A stretch of DNA of 46,992 nt from Streptacidiphilus anmyonensis (GCF_000787855.1 NZ_BBPQ01000066.1:1-46992), one strand, 5' to 3'. Shown: positions 27,059-36,293, counted from the first letter of the stretch. The notes: generated from the sequence alone by a model not told the origin. Numbers and translations: made by a program.

Positions 27059-27945
27059 CCGACACCGTCGCCGTCGCGGACGGCGCCCCCGACGTCGTCA
27101 CGCCTCTGCCCTACCGGGTCCGCCACCGGCTGCGGGAGACCGCCGACACGGTCACTCTCGACCTCGTCCCGGTGGGCACGGCGCTGCCCCGCTACCGCCC
27201 CGGCCAGTTCTCGATGCTCTACGCCTTCGGGGTCGGAGAGATCCCCGTGTCCGTCAGCGCCGTCGCATCCGGCGGTGACGCCATCGCCCACACGATCCGC
27301 GCCGTGGGCAAGGCCAGCGAGGCACTGTGCCGGCTGCGGCCGGGCGAGGTGGTCGGCGTGTGCGGCCCGTTCGGCAACGACTGGGCCCTCGGCATCCGGC
27401 CGGCCGGAGCGGACGATCCGGTCACCCCCTTGGGCACGGCCCCGGGCGAGGACCTGATCGTCATGGGCGGCGGTCTCGGGCTCTCCCCCCTGCGTCCCGT
27501 CGTCCTGCATGCGCTGTCCCGACCCGGGTTCTACGGGTGGCTGACCGTCCTGGCCGGCGCCCGCACTCCGCACGAGCTGGTCCACCGCGCGGACCTGATG
27601 CAGTGGCACGCACTCGGCGAGGCGAAGATCACCGTGGACCGCGCCGAAGCCGGCTGGACCGGCCCGGTCGGACTGGTCACCGATCTCCTGCGGCACGCGG
27701 TCTTCCGCCCCGAGCGCACCACCGCGTTCGTCTGCGGCCCGGAACCGATGATGCGGGCGAGCGCCGAGGCGCTGATGGACCGCGGCGTCGCCCCCGACCG
27801 GATCCGCCTCTCGCTGGAGCGCAACATGCGCTGCGCCACCGCCTGGTGCGGCCACTGCCAGCTCGGTCGGGTCCTGGTCTGCCGCGACGGACCGATCTTC
27901 ACCTGGGACCAGGCCGCCGCCCTGCTCGCCGTCCACGAGCTGTGA
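27055..27945 (+). CDS. Hydrogenase NAD(P)H-binding flavoprotein (gamma) subunit
   Basis: 296 residues of the ferredoxin-NADP reductase-like family. The FAD site [20 protein letters not shown] is followed by the pyridine-nucleotide loop [19 protein letters not shown] and the C-terminal CGPEPMM. It ends in a 2Fe-2S ligand set, [19 protein letters not shown], near residues 257-275. In group 3b hydrogenases this HydG/HyhG subunit exchanges electrons with NADPH or NADH. The start overlaps the previous stop (ATGA). Which nucleotide is used cannot be told securely. Confidence 0.9.
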   Translation: MTDTVAVADGAPDVVTPLPYRVRHRLRETADTVTLDLVPVGTALPRYRPGQFSMLYAFGVGEIPVSVSAVASGGDAIAHTIRAVGKASEALCRLRPGEVVGVCGPFGNDWALGIRPAGADDPVTPLGTAPGEDLIVMGGGLGLSPLRPVVLHALSRPGFYGWLTVLAGARTPHELVHRADLMQWHALGEAKITVDRAEAGWTGPVGLVTDLLRHAVFRPERTTAFVCGPEPMMRASAEALMDRGVAPDRIRLSLERNMRCATAWCGHCQLGRVLVCRDGPIFTWDQAAALLAVHEL

Positions 27946-27961
27946 CCGGAGGTCCGCCCTG

Positions 27962-28774
27962 ATGTCCTGCGCGCCCCGGCCCAAGCTCGCCGTGTGGAAG
28001 TTCTCCTCCTGCGACGGCTGTCAGCTGACCCTGCTCGACTGCGAGGAGGACCTGCTCCCCCTGGCCGATCGGGTCGAGATCGCCTACTTCCTGGAGGCGT
28101 CCCGGGCCACCAGCCCCGACCCCTACGACCTCTCACTCGTCGAGGGGTCCATCGCCACGAAGGACGACATCGACCGCATCCGCGAGATCCGGGCGCAGTC
28201 ACGCGTCCTGGTGACCATCGGCGCCTGCGCGACGGCGGGCGGCATCCAGGCGCTGCGCAACGCGCGCGACTTCGAGCAGCTGCGCTCGGTGGTGTACGCA
28301 CAACCGGAGTACATCGACGAGCTGGCGACCTCGACGCCGATCGCGGACCACGTCCGGGTCGACTTCGAACTGCGCGGCTGCCCGATCGACAAGCGCCAGC
28401 TGCTGGAGGTGATCACCGCCTTCCTCGCCGGCCGCAAGCCCGACATCCCGGACCACAGCGTCTGCTTCGAATGCAAGCGACGCGGCGTCACCTGCGTGAC
28501 CGTCGCCCACGGCACGCCCTGCCTCGGTCCGGTCACCCAGGCCGGCTGCGGGGCGCTCTGCCCGGCCTTCGGGCGCGGCTGCTTCGGCTGCTTCGGCCCC
28601 AAGGCCGATCCCAACACCCGCGCACTGCTGCCGCTGCTGCGTACGGACGGCCTCGCCGACCAGGACGTGGCCCGGCTCTACCGGACCTACAACGCGGAGG
28701 CCCCGGCCTTCCGCGAAGCCGCACGCGAAGCGACCGACACCGTCAAGGAAACAGCCGAGGAGACCCGTCGATGA
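27962..28774 (+). CDS. [NiFe] hydrogenase small (delta) subunit
   Basis: 270 residues. Proximal 4Fe-4S ligands are in [12 protein letters not shown] (Cys17, Cys20), with [10 protein letters not shown] and [10 protein letters not shown]. Further cysteines in [32 protein letters not shown] and FGCFGP provide medial and distal clusters. No twin-arginine signal peptide, so it is cytoplasmic, as in group 3. ATG at 27962 with GGAGG upstream. It overlaps the large-subunit gene by four bases. It passes electrons from the nickel-iron site to the beta/gamma subunits. Confidence 0.92.
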   Translation: MSCAPRPKLAVWKFSSCDGCQLTLLDCEEDLLPLADRVEIAYFLEASRATSPDPYDLSLVEGSIATKDDIDRIREIRAQSRVLVTIGACATAGGIQALRNARDFEQLRSVVYAQPEYIDELATSTPIADHVRVDFELRGCPIDKRQLLEVITAFLAGRKPDIPDHSVCFECKRRGVTCVTVAHGTPCLGPVTQAGCGALCPAFGRGCFGCFGPKADPNTRALLPLLRTDGLADQDVARLYRTYNAEAPAFREAAREATDTVKETAEETRR

Positions 28775-30087
28775 CCCACCGCAGCCACCGTCTGCTCAGC
28801 GTCTCCTCCCTCGCCCGGGTCGAGGGCGAGGGAGCGATGCAGGTCCACGTGGTCGACGGTGAGGTGGAGAGCGTCCGGCTCAGCATCTACGAGCCACCGC
28901 GCTTCTTCGAGGCGCTGCTGCGCGGCCGCCGCTACGACGAACCGGTGGACATCACCTCGAGAATCTGCGGAATCTGCCCCGTCGCCTACCAGATGACGGC
29001 CTGCCAGGCGGTCGAGGACGCCTGCGGCGTCACCGTCGACGGACAACTCGCCGCGCTGCGGCGGCTGCTCTACTGCGGCGAGTGGATCGAGAGCCACTCC
29101 CTGCACATCTACCTGCTGCACGCCCCCGACTTTCTCGGCCTGCCGGACGCACTCGCGCTCGCCCGCGCCGACCGCGCGCTGGTCGAACGCGGACTGCGGC
29201 TCAAGCAGGCGGGAAACCAGATCATGGAGGTGCTCGGCGGACGCGCCGTGCACCCCGTCAACGTCAGGCTCGGCGGCTTCCACCAGCTACCCGAGCGCGA
29301 GGAACTGGACCGGCTCACCGCGCTGCTGCGCACCGCCCGCCACGACGCCGAGGCCACCGTGGCCTGGGCCATCGCCCTGGACTTCCCCGAGCTGCACATC
29401 CGGCACGCCACGCTCGCCCTGCGTCCGACCGACTCCTACCCGCTGGATGCGGGAACCCCCACCCTGCACCACGCCTTCTCCGACGCCGCGCCCCCGACCG
29501 TGTTCCCCGTCGAGGAGTTCGAACAGCACGTGGTCGAGGCACAGGCACCGCACACCACCGCGCTGACGGCCACGGCCGACGGCCTCCGCTACCTCACCGG
29601 CCCGCTGGCCCGCTGGCGCACCGCCGCCGACCTCCTGCCGCCGGACCTTCGCGACCTGGGGTCGACGGCCGGCCTCGACACAGCCTGCGACAATCCCTTC
29701 CGCAGCATCGTGGTGCGGGCGATCGAGGTGCTCTGGGCCGTACGCGAGGCCCAGCGCCTCCTGGACGCCTACGAGCCGCCGCCTGCCCCCGCCGTCCCAG
29801 TGCCGCCTCGCGCCGGCGTGGGCCGGGCCGCGACCGAGGCGCCGCGCGGACTGCTCTACCACCGTTACGAACTCGCCGCGGACGGCACCGTCCTCGACGC
29901 GAACATCATCCCGCCCACCGCGCAGAACCAGTCCGCCATCGAGGCGGACCTGCGCGACTTCGTCCAACAACGGCTGCATCTGGACGACACGGAGCTCACC
30001 CGCCAGTGTGAACAGGCGATCCGCAACTACGACCCGTGCATCTCCTGCGCCACACACTTCCTTGACCTGACCGTCGAGAGGAGGTGA
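28771..30087 (+). CDS. [NiFe] hydrogenase large (catalytic, alpha) subunit
   Basis: 438 residues. Both nickel-binding pairs are present: [10 protein letters not shown] (Cys66, Cys69) and DPCISCATH (Cys423, Cys426). Nine residues after His429 form the C-terminal extension removed by a maturation endopeptidase. N-terminal [15 protein letters not shown] is typical. The order Fe-S subunit, flavoprotein, small, large is that of group 3b bifunctional NADP-linked hydrogenases (sulfhydrogenases). These are oxygen-tolerant to some degree and are hypoxia-induced in mycobacteria. All key residues are intact. Only one endopeptidase and a HypC-like gene follow; hypA, B, D, E and F are not in the window. 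Confidence 0.93.
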   Translation: MTHRSHRLLSVSSLARVEGEGAMQVHVVDGEVESVRLSIYEPPRFFEALLRGRRYDEPVDITSRICGICPVAYQMTACQAVEDACGVTVDGQLAALRRLLYCGEWIESHSLHIYLLHAPDFLGLPDALALARADRALVERGLRLKQAGNQIMEVLGGRAVHPVNVRLGGFHQLPEREELDRLTALLRTARHDAEATVAWAIALDFPELHIRHATLALRPTDSYPLDAGTPTLHHAFSDAAPPTVFPVEEFEQHVVEAQAPHTTALTATADGLRYLTGPLARWRTAADLLPPDLRDLGSTAGLDTACDNPFRSIVVRAIEVLWAVREAQRLLDAYEPPPAPAVPVPPRAGVGRAATEAPRGLLYHRYELAADGTVLDANIIPPTAQNQSAIEADLRDFVQQRLHLDDTELTRQCEQAIRNYDPCISCATHFLDLTVERR

Positions 30088-30094
30088 CGGGCCC

Positions 30095-30574
30095 GTGGGC
30101 GGCACCGTCGTGATCGCCATCGGCAACGAGTACCGCCAGGACGACGGTGCGGCGCCCGCCGCGCTGCGTCTTCTGCACGACACGTGCGCGCCCGCCGATC
30201 GCTTCGCCCACACCGATGGCGAGGCGAGCCGACTGCTGAGGCTCTGGCAGGGGCGCAATCTGGCCGTGGTCGTCGACGCCGTCCACGCCCATCCGGGCTG
30301 CCCCGGCCGCATCCACCGCCTCGATCTCGCCGGCACCGCGCTGCTGCGCGGCGGCGCGAACACCCATGGGCTGGGCCTCGGCGAGGCCGTGGAACTCGGC
30401 CGGATACTGGACCTGCTGCCGGACCGACTGGTGGTTCTCGGGATCGAGGGCGAGCACTTCGGCTGGGGCGACGGGCTCTCCCCGGCCGTGGCCGAGGCGG
30501 TTCCGAAGGCAGCCTCGCTGGTGCACGACCTGCTCGTGGAAGCGGCTTCGGGTCAGTTGCGGAGACCGGTATGA
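30095..30574 (+). CDS. Hydrogenase maturation endopeptidase (HycI/HybD family)
   Basis: 159 residues from the GTG at 30095, behind GAGGAGG. The family opening IAIGNEYRQDDGAAPAALR places a nickel-sensing glutamate at residue 12. VVVDAVHAHPGCPGRIHRL follows, then THGLGLGEAVELGRIL (His of the metal site) and VLGIEGEHFGWGDGLSPAVA. It cleaves the nine-residue tail of the large subunit after nickel insertion. It overlaps the HypC-like gene by four bases. Its usual acidic metal-binding positions appear conserved. Confidence 0.88.
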   Translation: MGGTVVIAIGNEYRQDDGAAPAALRLLHDTCAPADRFAHTDGEASRLLRLWQGRNLAVVVDAVHAHPGCPGRIHRLDLAGTALLRGGANTHGLGLGEAVELGRILDLLPDRLVVLGIEGEHFGWGDGLSPAVAEAVPKAASLVHDLLVEAASGQLRRPV

Positions 30575-30882
30575 GCGGCACTCCGTACGGACGGGGTGCG
30601 AGTCCGACCCTCCTGGCCGTTCCAGGACGGATCACCGAAATCCGCGACGACGCGGAACTGCGCATGGCCCAGGTCGACTTCGCCGGGGTGGTCCGCGAGA
30701 TCTGCCTGGCCTGCGTGCCCCAGGCCGAGGTCGGCGGCCGCGTCGTCGTCCACCTCGGGTTCGCGGTCTCGGTCGTCCACGAGGCCGAAGCACAGCGCAC
30801 CCTCGGTCTGCTGCGCGCCATGGACGCCGTCCGCGAAGCAGAAAGTCGAGCTGCCGATGCGACCGACCAAGGCAGGCCGTGA
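30571..30882 (+). CDS. HypC-like hydrogenase chaperone lacking the N-terminal cysteine
   Basis: 103 residues. HypC proteins begin M-C-L-x-V/I-P-G and use Cys2 to carry the Fe(CN)2CO unit. Here a 12-residue extension (MSGTPYGRGASP) precedes TLLAVPGRITEIRDD, so leucine occupies the cysteine position. The rest, VDFAGVVREICLACVPQAEV and GGRVVVHLGFAVSVV, is normal. Two other cysteines, in EICLACV, are present. No alternative start restores an MC motif. The protein may act with another HypC, act as a structural chaperone only, or be impaired. Last gene of the operon. Confidence 0.8.
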   Translation: MSGTPYGRGASPTLLAVPGRITEIRDDAELRMAQVDFAGVVREICLACVPQAEVGGRVVVHLGFAVSVVHEAEAQRTLGLLRAMDAVREAESRAADATDQGRP

Positions 30883-31001
30883 CGCACTCCGTGCGACCGG
30901 CCGTTCCGTCGATCCGTGGAATTGAGTCGTCCGGAGCGGCCGCCCTGCACCGGGGGTCCGGGTCAGCGGACGCCGTCCTACAGGGCGCGCCCCCCGGGGG
31001 G
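30883..31001. other. Spacer after hydrogenase operon
   Basis: Contains a CCCCCCGGGGGGG run near 30989-31002 that is self-complementary but without a loop, so it is not called a terminator. No gene seen. Confidence 0.3.
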
Positions 31002-31107
31002 GTGTTGACCGCCGCCGTCGTCGAGTTCTGCCTCGTCCCGCTGTGCGGCGCCGTGTCCGATCGGTCGGCCGCAAACCCGTCTACCTCGTCGGCTCGGCGG
31101 CATGGGT
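31002..31107 (+). pseudogene. Fragment of an MFS transporter (MHS family)
   Basis: One frame reads VEFCLVPLCGAVSDR and a second, after a one-base shift near 31063, reads VGRKPVYLVGSAAW. Together they give the loop 2-3 signature G-x-x-SDR-x-GRKPVY of major-facilitator permeases, best known in the metabolite:H+ symporter group. Nothing of the rest of the protein is visible. Confidence 0.55.
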
Positions 31108-31196
31108 GCGGAAGAGTGCAGCAGGCCAGAGCAGAAACGACGCTCAGCCCCCCGCGTCGCCGCTCGCTTCCGCGCCGACACGATCCTGCTCCATCG
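31108..31196. other. Spacer
   Basis: Transition from GC-rich debris to the AT-richer gene at 31197. No feature seen. Confidence 0.3.
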
Positions 31197-33191
31197 CTAC
31201 TGGCGCCTCGCAACTCGGGCAACAGCCGTGACAACAGTTGCAGTGAGAAACCATCCAAAAATGGTGAGGATGGCCCCCAGGATGACGCCCCCGCCACTCG
31301 GCCGCCAATTGCTGGCAGTAAGATTGAGGCCCGGAATAATCAGCTTCATCGGGAACGTAAGATGATCCCATACGCCCATGGCACCGGGAGCCTTTTGACC
31401 CGGCGAAACAATCGCGGCAGGTGGAAAGTAGACCCAGAAGAGCCAAACGCCAATTGACCAAAGTATCAATAGCCAAAAAGCCGCCAACGCCGGCAGATAG
31501 CCGAATCCTATAGAGACCCTTTGCACCTGTCCCCACAGCCATAGACCGAGATCCGTGAGCCATGCCCAAGCACGTCGCCAAACGGGCTCCCTCGGGGCTC
31601 TTTCTCCAAGATTCCGAATGCGATACTTCTCTGCGTCACTGTGCTTACGGTAGAGAATCTGTCGCGCCTGTACGCCAAAACCTGCCGCCCTGTAAGCGGA
31701 TGCCAATTGATCATATGCCTGCGGGGCGGGTGGCCCCTTGGCATATACGACAACGTCAGGATCATCAACATCCCTGGAACGCGAGAAGGACGCTGCAGCC
31801 GAAATCCACTTCAGACGCTCACTGAGTCGAAAATCCCCCATGTGAATGGCGTTGTACTTCATGCCTTTGACTGCCGCAGAGGCGTATCCCACCCCCCGAT
31901 TGTGTTCCGAATTCCATACCCTCTTTTCATCCCACAGAACTCCGACTTCTGCGCTGGTCAGGTCAATCAGCCTATCTAGAGAATGAGGCTGCGGGGTCCC
32001 AGAAATGAGAAGGAAGGGGGTCTTCAATCCCCTACAGTCGGCAATCAGAAGACACTTCTGCTGGTCTCGGGGACCGCCCAGAGCATGTTCAGTCCCGCAG
32101 ATGCAAGCAACATTCAGGCTCGCTTCCCGCCTGGCCTCCATGTCGTGCAGGCTGACCTCGCCACATGCTCGGAAGTCTTGGGCACTCCGATCTGCCGAGA
32201 GGCCGGAGCGAGGACACACATGCTTGACGGCCTTGGAATCCGCACCCTCGCTCGAGACCTGCAATGCTCTGCAAGAGAGATAAAGAGCTCCGTCGATAAC
32301 GCTTCTGTCCAGCCGGAGAGCCGCGCGCCCCCTATTCCCTTCTGACATGGCCGACAGGTCTGCCCCCTCAAAGTAAGCCGAACCAGATACTTTGCACCCT
32401 ATGGCCTTCATAGGTCCTTCGCAGGTGAACCGATCGGTGCAGAATAGACTACCTCCAATTACGCTTCGATCAAGAACAAAGGCCGAATAATCGCTATTCG
32501 ATCCCGTATCGTAAATTTTTGCCCTTTGGAACTCGAAGGATCCACTGATGGTAGCGCCTATTATGTGAACTTGCCCCCGCGCGACAAGATCATACGCATA
32601 CAGCGAGCCGCCGACCTTCATGCCATCGCCGTAAAATGCTTGCGCTCCGCATGTATTAAAGTGTGCACCTACCAAGTAGACCGACCCTCCGATCCGCGAA
32701 TCGCTCAGGTCAATCTTTCCCCTGCATTTAAAGACCGACTCTGGATCCCTCTTCGACGCACCCACTGGACCCAGCGCTAGATTGCCGCCGATATCGAGGT
32801 TCGGCGCATGGAGCGAACATCCATTTCGATCGCTTCGATGGATTATAGCGCCTTCCATGTGCAAGTCATCTCGTATGTGCGCCCCCTGGAGGTCAATCCA
32901 ACCATATCCACCCTCAAGACGAAGATCTCCTCCGGATATACTCAGATGAGAGGCGTCAAGTTTTCCGTAAACCCCACTTTCGCCGGTGAGTGAAAACTGT
33001 GGAAACTGAGCCTCTCGGATGATCAAATCCCGTCCGAACTCACAATTGGCAAACCTGAGCGGATAGGGGTGTTGAAGTTGCGAAAGGTCGACAGTATCAA
33101 GGATGAGCATATTCGAAAAGCGACAACTCACTCCCCCAGGATTTGCAAAGATCATTTTCATCAATTGGGATGCGGTCACTTTTTGCTTCAT
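31197..33191 (-). CDS. Beta-helix membrane protein of AT-richer composition
   Basis: About 664 residues from the ATG at 33191 (MKQKVTASQLMKMIF), with AAGG upstream; the frame is open 93 codons further, but that text is not conserved-looking. The first 400 residues repeat a strand pattern of about 20 residues (DLRLEGGYGWIDLQGAHI, GKIDLSDSRIGGSVYLVGA, GMKVGGSLYAYDLVARGQ), as in right-handed beta-helix or pentapeptide-type proteins. The C-terminal 130 residues have two or three membrane helices (GYLPALAAFWLLILWSIGVW, GAILTIFGWFLTATVVTAV). Streptomyces relatives are labelled membrane-associated oxidoreductases without visible cofactor sites. Codons are clearly less GC-biased than in neighbours, suggesting transfer. 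Confidence 0.65.
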   Translation of the reverse strand: MKQKVTASQLMKMIFANPGGVSCRFSNMLILDTVDLSQLQHPYPLRFANCEFGRDLIIREAQFPQFSLTGESGVYGKLDASHLSISGGDLRLEGGYGWIDLQGAHIRDDLHMEGAIIHRSDRNGCSLHAPNLDIGGNLALGPVGASKRDPESVFKCRGKIDLSDSRIGGSVYLVGAHFNTCGAQAFYGDGMKVGGSLYAYDLVARGQVHIIGATISGSFEFQRAKIYDTGSNSDYSAFVLDRSVIGGSLFCTDRFTCEGPMKAIGCKVSGSAYFEGADLSAMSEGNRGRAALRLDRSVIDGALYLSCRALQVSSEGADSKAVKHVCPRSGLSADRSAQDFRACGEVSLHDMEARREASLNVACICGTEHALGGPRDQQKCLLIADCRGLKTPFLLISGTPQPHSLDRLIDLTSAEVGVLWDEKRVWNSEHNRGVGYASAAVKGMKYNAIHMGDFRLSERLKWISAAASFSRSRDVDDPDVVVYAKGPPAPQAYDQLASAYRAAGFGVQARQILYRKHSDAEKYRIRNLGERAPREPVWRRAWAWLTDLGLWLWGQVQRVSIGFGYLPALAAFWLLILWSIGVWLFWVYFPPAAIVSPGQKAPGAMGVWDHLTFPMKLIIPGLNLTASNWRPSGGGVILGAILTIFGWFLTATVVTAVARVARRQ

Positions 33192-33485
33192 TGGGCAGCC
33201 TTGCTGGTGAGGACTTCTTCTCAAAATCCCTTCGAGCCATGGGAAGTTGCCACTTGCGTTGCGGTACGTCACTGTGAGATGCCGTCGCGCACAACGCGAC
33301 GGCCTCGGACTCGCAGCGGCGCCTTGCGGCGTTCTGGCCGACCGCGCCGCGTATTGCCCAGGTAACATCCCCGGCGGATTGACCACCCGAGCACGGCGAC
33401 ATCCGTCCGACTCACCCCGGTCCCGGTACCGGGTCCACCCGAAGTCGTCGTAGTGGTACCGATGTGTCACCGGCCCGGCGTGGCC
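33192..33485. other. Intergenic upstream of the AT-richer gene
   Basis: AT-richer near the gene, GC-rich beyond about 33290. Presumably contains its promoter; no motif recognised. Confidence 0.35.
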
Positions 33486-33593
33486 TCAGGTGCGGCTGTA
33501 GATGCGGGCAGGGACGGCGTCGACCAGGCCGTACGTGAGCTGCCGGCCCCAACCTGGCCAGCTGAGCGGCTGGTTCATGCCAGTTGTGCTCAT
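33486..33593 (-). CDS. Possible 35-residue protein
   Basis: ATG at 33593 opens MSTTGMNQPLSWPGWGRQLT and ends AVPARIYSRT. It has good codon bias but no clear ribosome site and no recognised domain. It may be a small gene or the tail of a gene displaced by the adjacent transposase wreck. Confidence 0.3.
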   Translation of the reverse strand: MSTTGMNQPLSWPGWGRQLTYGLVDAVPARIYSRT

Positions 33594-33619
33594 AGATCCA
33601 CACTACGACCGTCGCAGCA

Positions 33620-34445
33620 GCTCAGCGTGTCGATCTTCAACCGATGACGCAGGCCTTTGAGGGCGGCGGGCTGCTGCTGGTCGGCGCGGCCGTGCCGGTC
33701 CCGGCTTGGCCTCGCGGTACCCATTGGGAGGTGTACGTCGAGGCGCTCAGCGACGCGCCCCCAACGGGGGCATTCTCGTACCTTTGGCGACCAGTCCTCG
33801 CGATGAGACGGGTACACCCACATGAGCTCCACTGAGAGTTGGGGTTGCTGTCGTAGCCCTGGTCGCCGAGCGACGCGTCCGGGCGCTTGCGGGGGTGACC
33901 GACTCAGCCGGCGACCAGTGGGACGCCGTCGACCAGGGCGAGGGTCTGGGTGACGTCGTTGACGTTTGCCGCAGTGGTGATCACCTTGAGCGGGATGCCG
34001 CCGTCGGTGATCAGGTGGTGCTTGCTGCCGGTCTTGCGCCGATCGACCGGCGACGGGCACGTCGCGGCACCCCCTTTCCGCGCGAACGTGGGAGGCGTCC
34101 ACGCACGCGCGGCTCCAGTCCGACTCATTGGCCACGTTCAGCTCCGCCAGCAGTATCCGATGTAGCTGGTCAAAGCCCCCGGAATCCTGCCATCGCTTCA
34201 GACGCCTCCAGCAGGTCTGCCCTGAGCCGAAGCCCAGCCCCAACGGCAACTGCTGCCATGGGATCCCCGTGTGGGATGCCCTGCAGGCACAGCCGGTCTG
34301 GTATTGGCTTGGGCCCGGGCGAACGCTCAGGCCAGGGCAGTAGCAGCGACTCGACCTTTGCCTACAACTCGTCGTCCACGACCCACGGCTTGACGCTCAC
34401 GTCCTCACGAACGGCTCAATCGTCAGACCGGTTACGGCTGACCTG
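33620..34445 (-). pseudogene. Degenerate IS5-family transposase
   Basis: Fragments in several frames follow the order of an IS5/IS427-group transposase. They read KPWVVDDEL, then LLLPWPERSPGP, then GFGSGQTCWRRLKRWQDSGG with FDQLHRILLAELN, then SRACVDASHVRAE (first catalytic D), then SPVDRRKTGSKHHLITDGG and LKVITTAANVNDVTQTLALV (second D region), then DASLGDQGYDSN. The C-terminal catalytic glutamate region is scrambled. At least four frameshifts and an internal stop are present. Terminal repeats were not identified, so exact ends are uncertain. Confidence 0.75.
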
Positions 34446-34598
34446 CACCGCCCCACGTGATCATGTTACGAGCTCTACAGGTACCCAGGGCCGGTCGGCG
34501 TTGGAGCCGAGGACGTTTGGCCCACGCGGAGTATCTCGGCCGGGAAGCAGTGTGGACGGAGAGCCAGCAGGTTCGTCGTTGCGAGGCAGGTGACCGTC
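34446..34598. other. Spacer
   Basis: Transposon flank and presumed promoter of the small gene at 34599. GGGCCGGTCGGCGT near 34490 fits the dormancy box with two mismatches and is not called. Confidence 0.3.
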
Positions 34599-34835
34599 AT
34601 GGTCGCGTTGAAGGCCGAGTACGAGGTCGGGTCCGGCGTGCGGTGGCACGTCGTCCCGGACTTCGACGGCGCGGCCCTGTGTCGCAGGCTGCTGTCGGCC
34701 ATCGCGGAGATGCGGCCGATCACCGACATGACCCGTAATGGCATCCCCCACGAGCAGTTGTGCCGGCTGTGCCTGACCGCCTTCGAGCGCGGGGTGGAGA
34801 CGGCGCCCGGCCGGGAGCAGATCAACGCGGCGTGA
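34599..34835 (+). CDS. Small putative zinc-binding protein, 78 aa
   Basis: ATG at 34599 has GAGGCAGG upstream; an in-frame GTG at 34590 is possible. The sequence RWHVVPDFDGAALCRRLLSA, then EMRPITDMTRNGIPHEQLCR and LCLTAFERG carries an LC...CxxC arrangement. It aligns by eye with the gene at 21081-21401 (IWRIVRAGRAVGLCGRLLAP...CEQC). A zinc-ribbon-like fold is likely. Function unknown. It lies beside a transposase remnant, away from any operon. Confidence 0.5.
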   Translation: MVALKAEYEVGSGVRWHVVPDFDGAALCRRLLSAIAEMRPITDMTRNGIPHEQLCRLCLTAFERGVETAPGREQINAA

Positions 34836-35237
34836 CACCCAGGCCTGCTGGTCGCGGCTGTGGGAGTGGCCGCGGCGTGTGGTGCCGGCGCGGGCGCCCC
34901 GCGCCCGGTGCAGGTTCTGCGCGCCCGCCCATGCGAGCGACAGGCCGTGCGGTGACCTCGACCGGCTTCGTTGAATCGGCGTGACCACTGCGGGACCGAT
35001 GGGGGTGCGCTCTTCGCGGGGTGCGGGGAGCCCGGGCGACACGCCATTGTTTGCGACCATGGCCGCGGCGTGGGCGGCGCAGGGCCGCATGGTCCCAGGG
35101 CAGCCGGATCCGGAGTGGGACCGTCTGGTCGCCGGCGGCCGGGCCGGCGCCGTCAGCGGTCTTGGCCGTCCGCGCCTGGGTTCGTTCCGTGGGCGCCGAC
35201 GGCGTCGGGCTGCTGCCGCCGGTTCGTCAGCAGCTGG
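34836..35237. other. Stretch with at most a gene fragment
   Basis: A plus-strand frame from the GTG at 34981 reads TPLFATMAAAWAAQGRMVPG and QPDPEWDRLV to about 35130. It looks like part of a small actinobacterial hypothetical protein, but the frame then degenerates. Nothing else recognised. Confidence 0.35.
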
Positions 35238-35507
35238 TCAGGCGGGCGGCATCTGCGGGTCGTCGCCGTGGCGCTCGAGTGCTTCGACGGTCTCGGGAAG
35301 CGCGAGTTCCTCGTCGGTGGTGTTCGGGCCACTGGTGCGGCCGAACCAGAAGGCGCCGTCGTGGGTGAAGAACGCGCGGACCGTCTGGTCGCCCCGCGAG
35401 ATGCGCACGCTGCCGTCCGGCTCCCAGGCCATATCCCAGCGGTAGAGCCCAGCGGTGTTCTCCAGGTAGGAGGCGTCATTGCTCAGCGGGACCTCGTCGT
35501 GGGTCAT
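35238..35507 (-). CDS. Hypothetical protein, 89 aa
   Basis: Codon third positions are almost all G or C, and the frame runs from an ATG at 35507 (MTHDEVPLSNDASYLENTAG). The text contains LYRWDMAWEPDGSVRISRGD and TVRAFFTHDGAFWFGRTSGP, suggesting a small beta-rich cytoplasmic protein. No cysteine, no membrane segment, no recognised family. It stands alone on the minus strand. Confidence 0.55.
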   Translation of the reverse strand: MTHDEVPLSNDASYLENTAGLYRWDMAWEPDGSVRISRGDQTVRAFFTHDGAFWFGRTSGPNTTDEELALPETVEALERHGDDPQMPPA

Positions 35508-35535
35508 GGGCCGATGTTCTCCCGTGCGTGGAGGT

Positions 35536-35832
35536 TCAGCGTGCGGACCACGCCGGGCAGTCGGGGTGGTGCGTGGCGATCACGAAGACGGTCTGTCCGA
35601 CCCGCTCCCGCTTGCGTTCCACCAGGCAGCAGGACGGCGCCTGCGGGCGCTGCGTCTGGCGTGCCAGCTCGAGTACCGGCGGCTGGAATGGACCTGGTGC
35701 TGCCGGGTTGGTGTCAGCCGACGGGGGCGAAGGTGTGCCGTCCTGTGCGGCAAGCGCGCGGAGCAGAGCTTCCCGGTGCTGTCGCAGGCCGTACCCGGCG
35801 GGGCGTCGCCGTCGTCTTCCCATAGGGCCCAT
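35536..35832 (-). CDS. Hypothetical basic protein, 98 aa
   Basis: ATG at 35832 (MGPMGRRRRRPAGYGLRQHR), with a second ATG three codons on. The C-terminal half, LVERKRERVGQTVFVIATHH then PDCPAWSAR, has strong codon bias and looks conserved. The middle is proline-rich. Basic N-terminus, no membrane segments. Not recognised; the start is uncertain. Confidence 0.45.
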   Translation of the reverse strand: MGPMGRRRRRPAGYGLRQHREALLRALAAQDGTPSPPSADTNPAAPGPFQPPVLELARQTQRPQAPSCCLVERKRERVGQTVFVIATHHPDCPAWSAR

Positions 35833-35996
35833 GGTGGCGCTGCCGGTGTCGACCGATGCCGTGCGACACTCGCCCAGCGCCAATCACCGCCCGATCTGCG
35901 GGCCGAAAGTCACTCCGCGGTGATCTGTGCCGTGATCTTCGCTGGGCGCCGCGCTGAACGCGCTCCCAGCGACTGCCCCGGGGCTTGCACGCTGGC

Positions 35997-36293
35997 CTAG
36001 GAGGTCACCACATTGAACGCCTCGTAGATCTTGGGCTCCGCCTGGGGCATCCCGGCTGCCTGCATCAGTGGCCCGAGTTTCTCGGCGAACCGCTGGAACG
36101 CTTCGGTGGACTCCCAGACATCCGTGACATGCCAGCCGTCCGGGGTGGGTCCGGCGCAATGGGAGATCAGGCCGGGTACCGGCGAGTCCGAGCGCGCCGT
36201 CACGCCTCCGCGTCCCCCGGTCATCTTGTCGGTGACCTCCTCGTACTGGGCCTGGGTGGCGCCCGGGATCTCGAGCACGATGATGCCGGCCAT
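35997..36293 (-). CDS. Dimeric alpha/beta-barrel (monooxygenase-like) protein
   Basis: 98 residues from the ATG at 36293 (MAGIIVLEIPGATQAQYEEV). It has the pattern of antibiotic-biosynthesis-monooxygenase-like barrels: a first strand, a helix, then WHVTDVWESTEAFQRFAEKL and a final GPLMQAAGMPQAEPKIYEAF. Such small proteins often act as dimers on aromatic or unknown substrates. The substrate is unknown. It lies directly downstream of a truncated SMI1/KNR4 gene whose sequence runs into it. Confidence 0.6.
   Translation of the reverse strand: MAGIIVLEIPGATQAQYEEVTDKMTGGRGGVTARSDSPVPGLISHCAGPTPDGWHVTDVWESTEAFQRFAEKLGPLMQAAGMPQAEPKIYEAFNVVTS

Noticed and set aside
30984-31002. CCCCCCGGGGGG palindrome as terminator of the hydrogenase operon
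   Set aside because: No loop is possible without unpairing most of the stem; likely a simple GC run.
33486-34598. Exact terminal repeats of the IS5-family remnant
   Set aside because: No convincing inverted-repeat pair with a duplication could be found around the transposase debris, so the element boundaries are left undefined.
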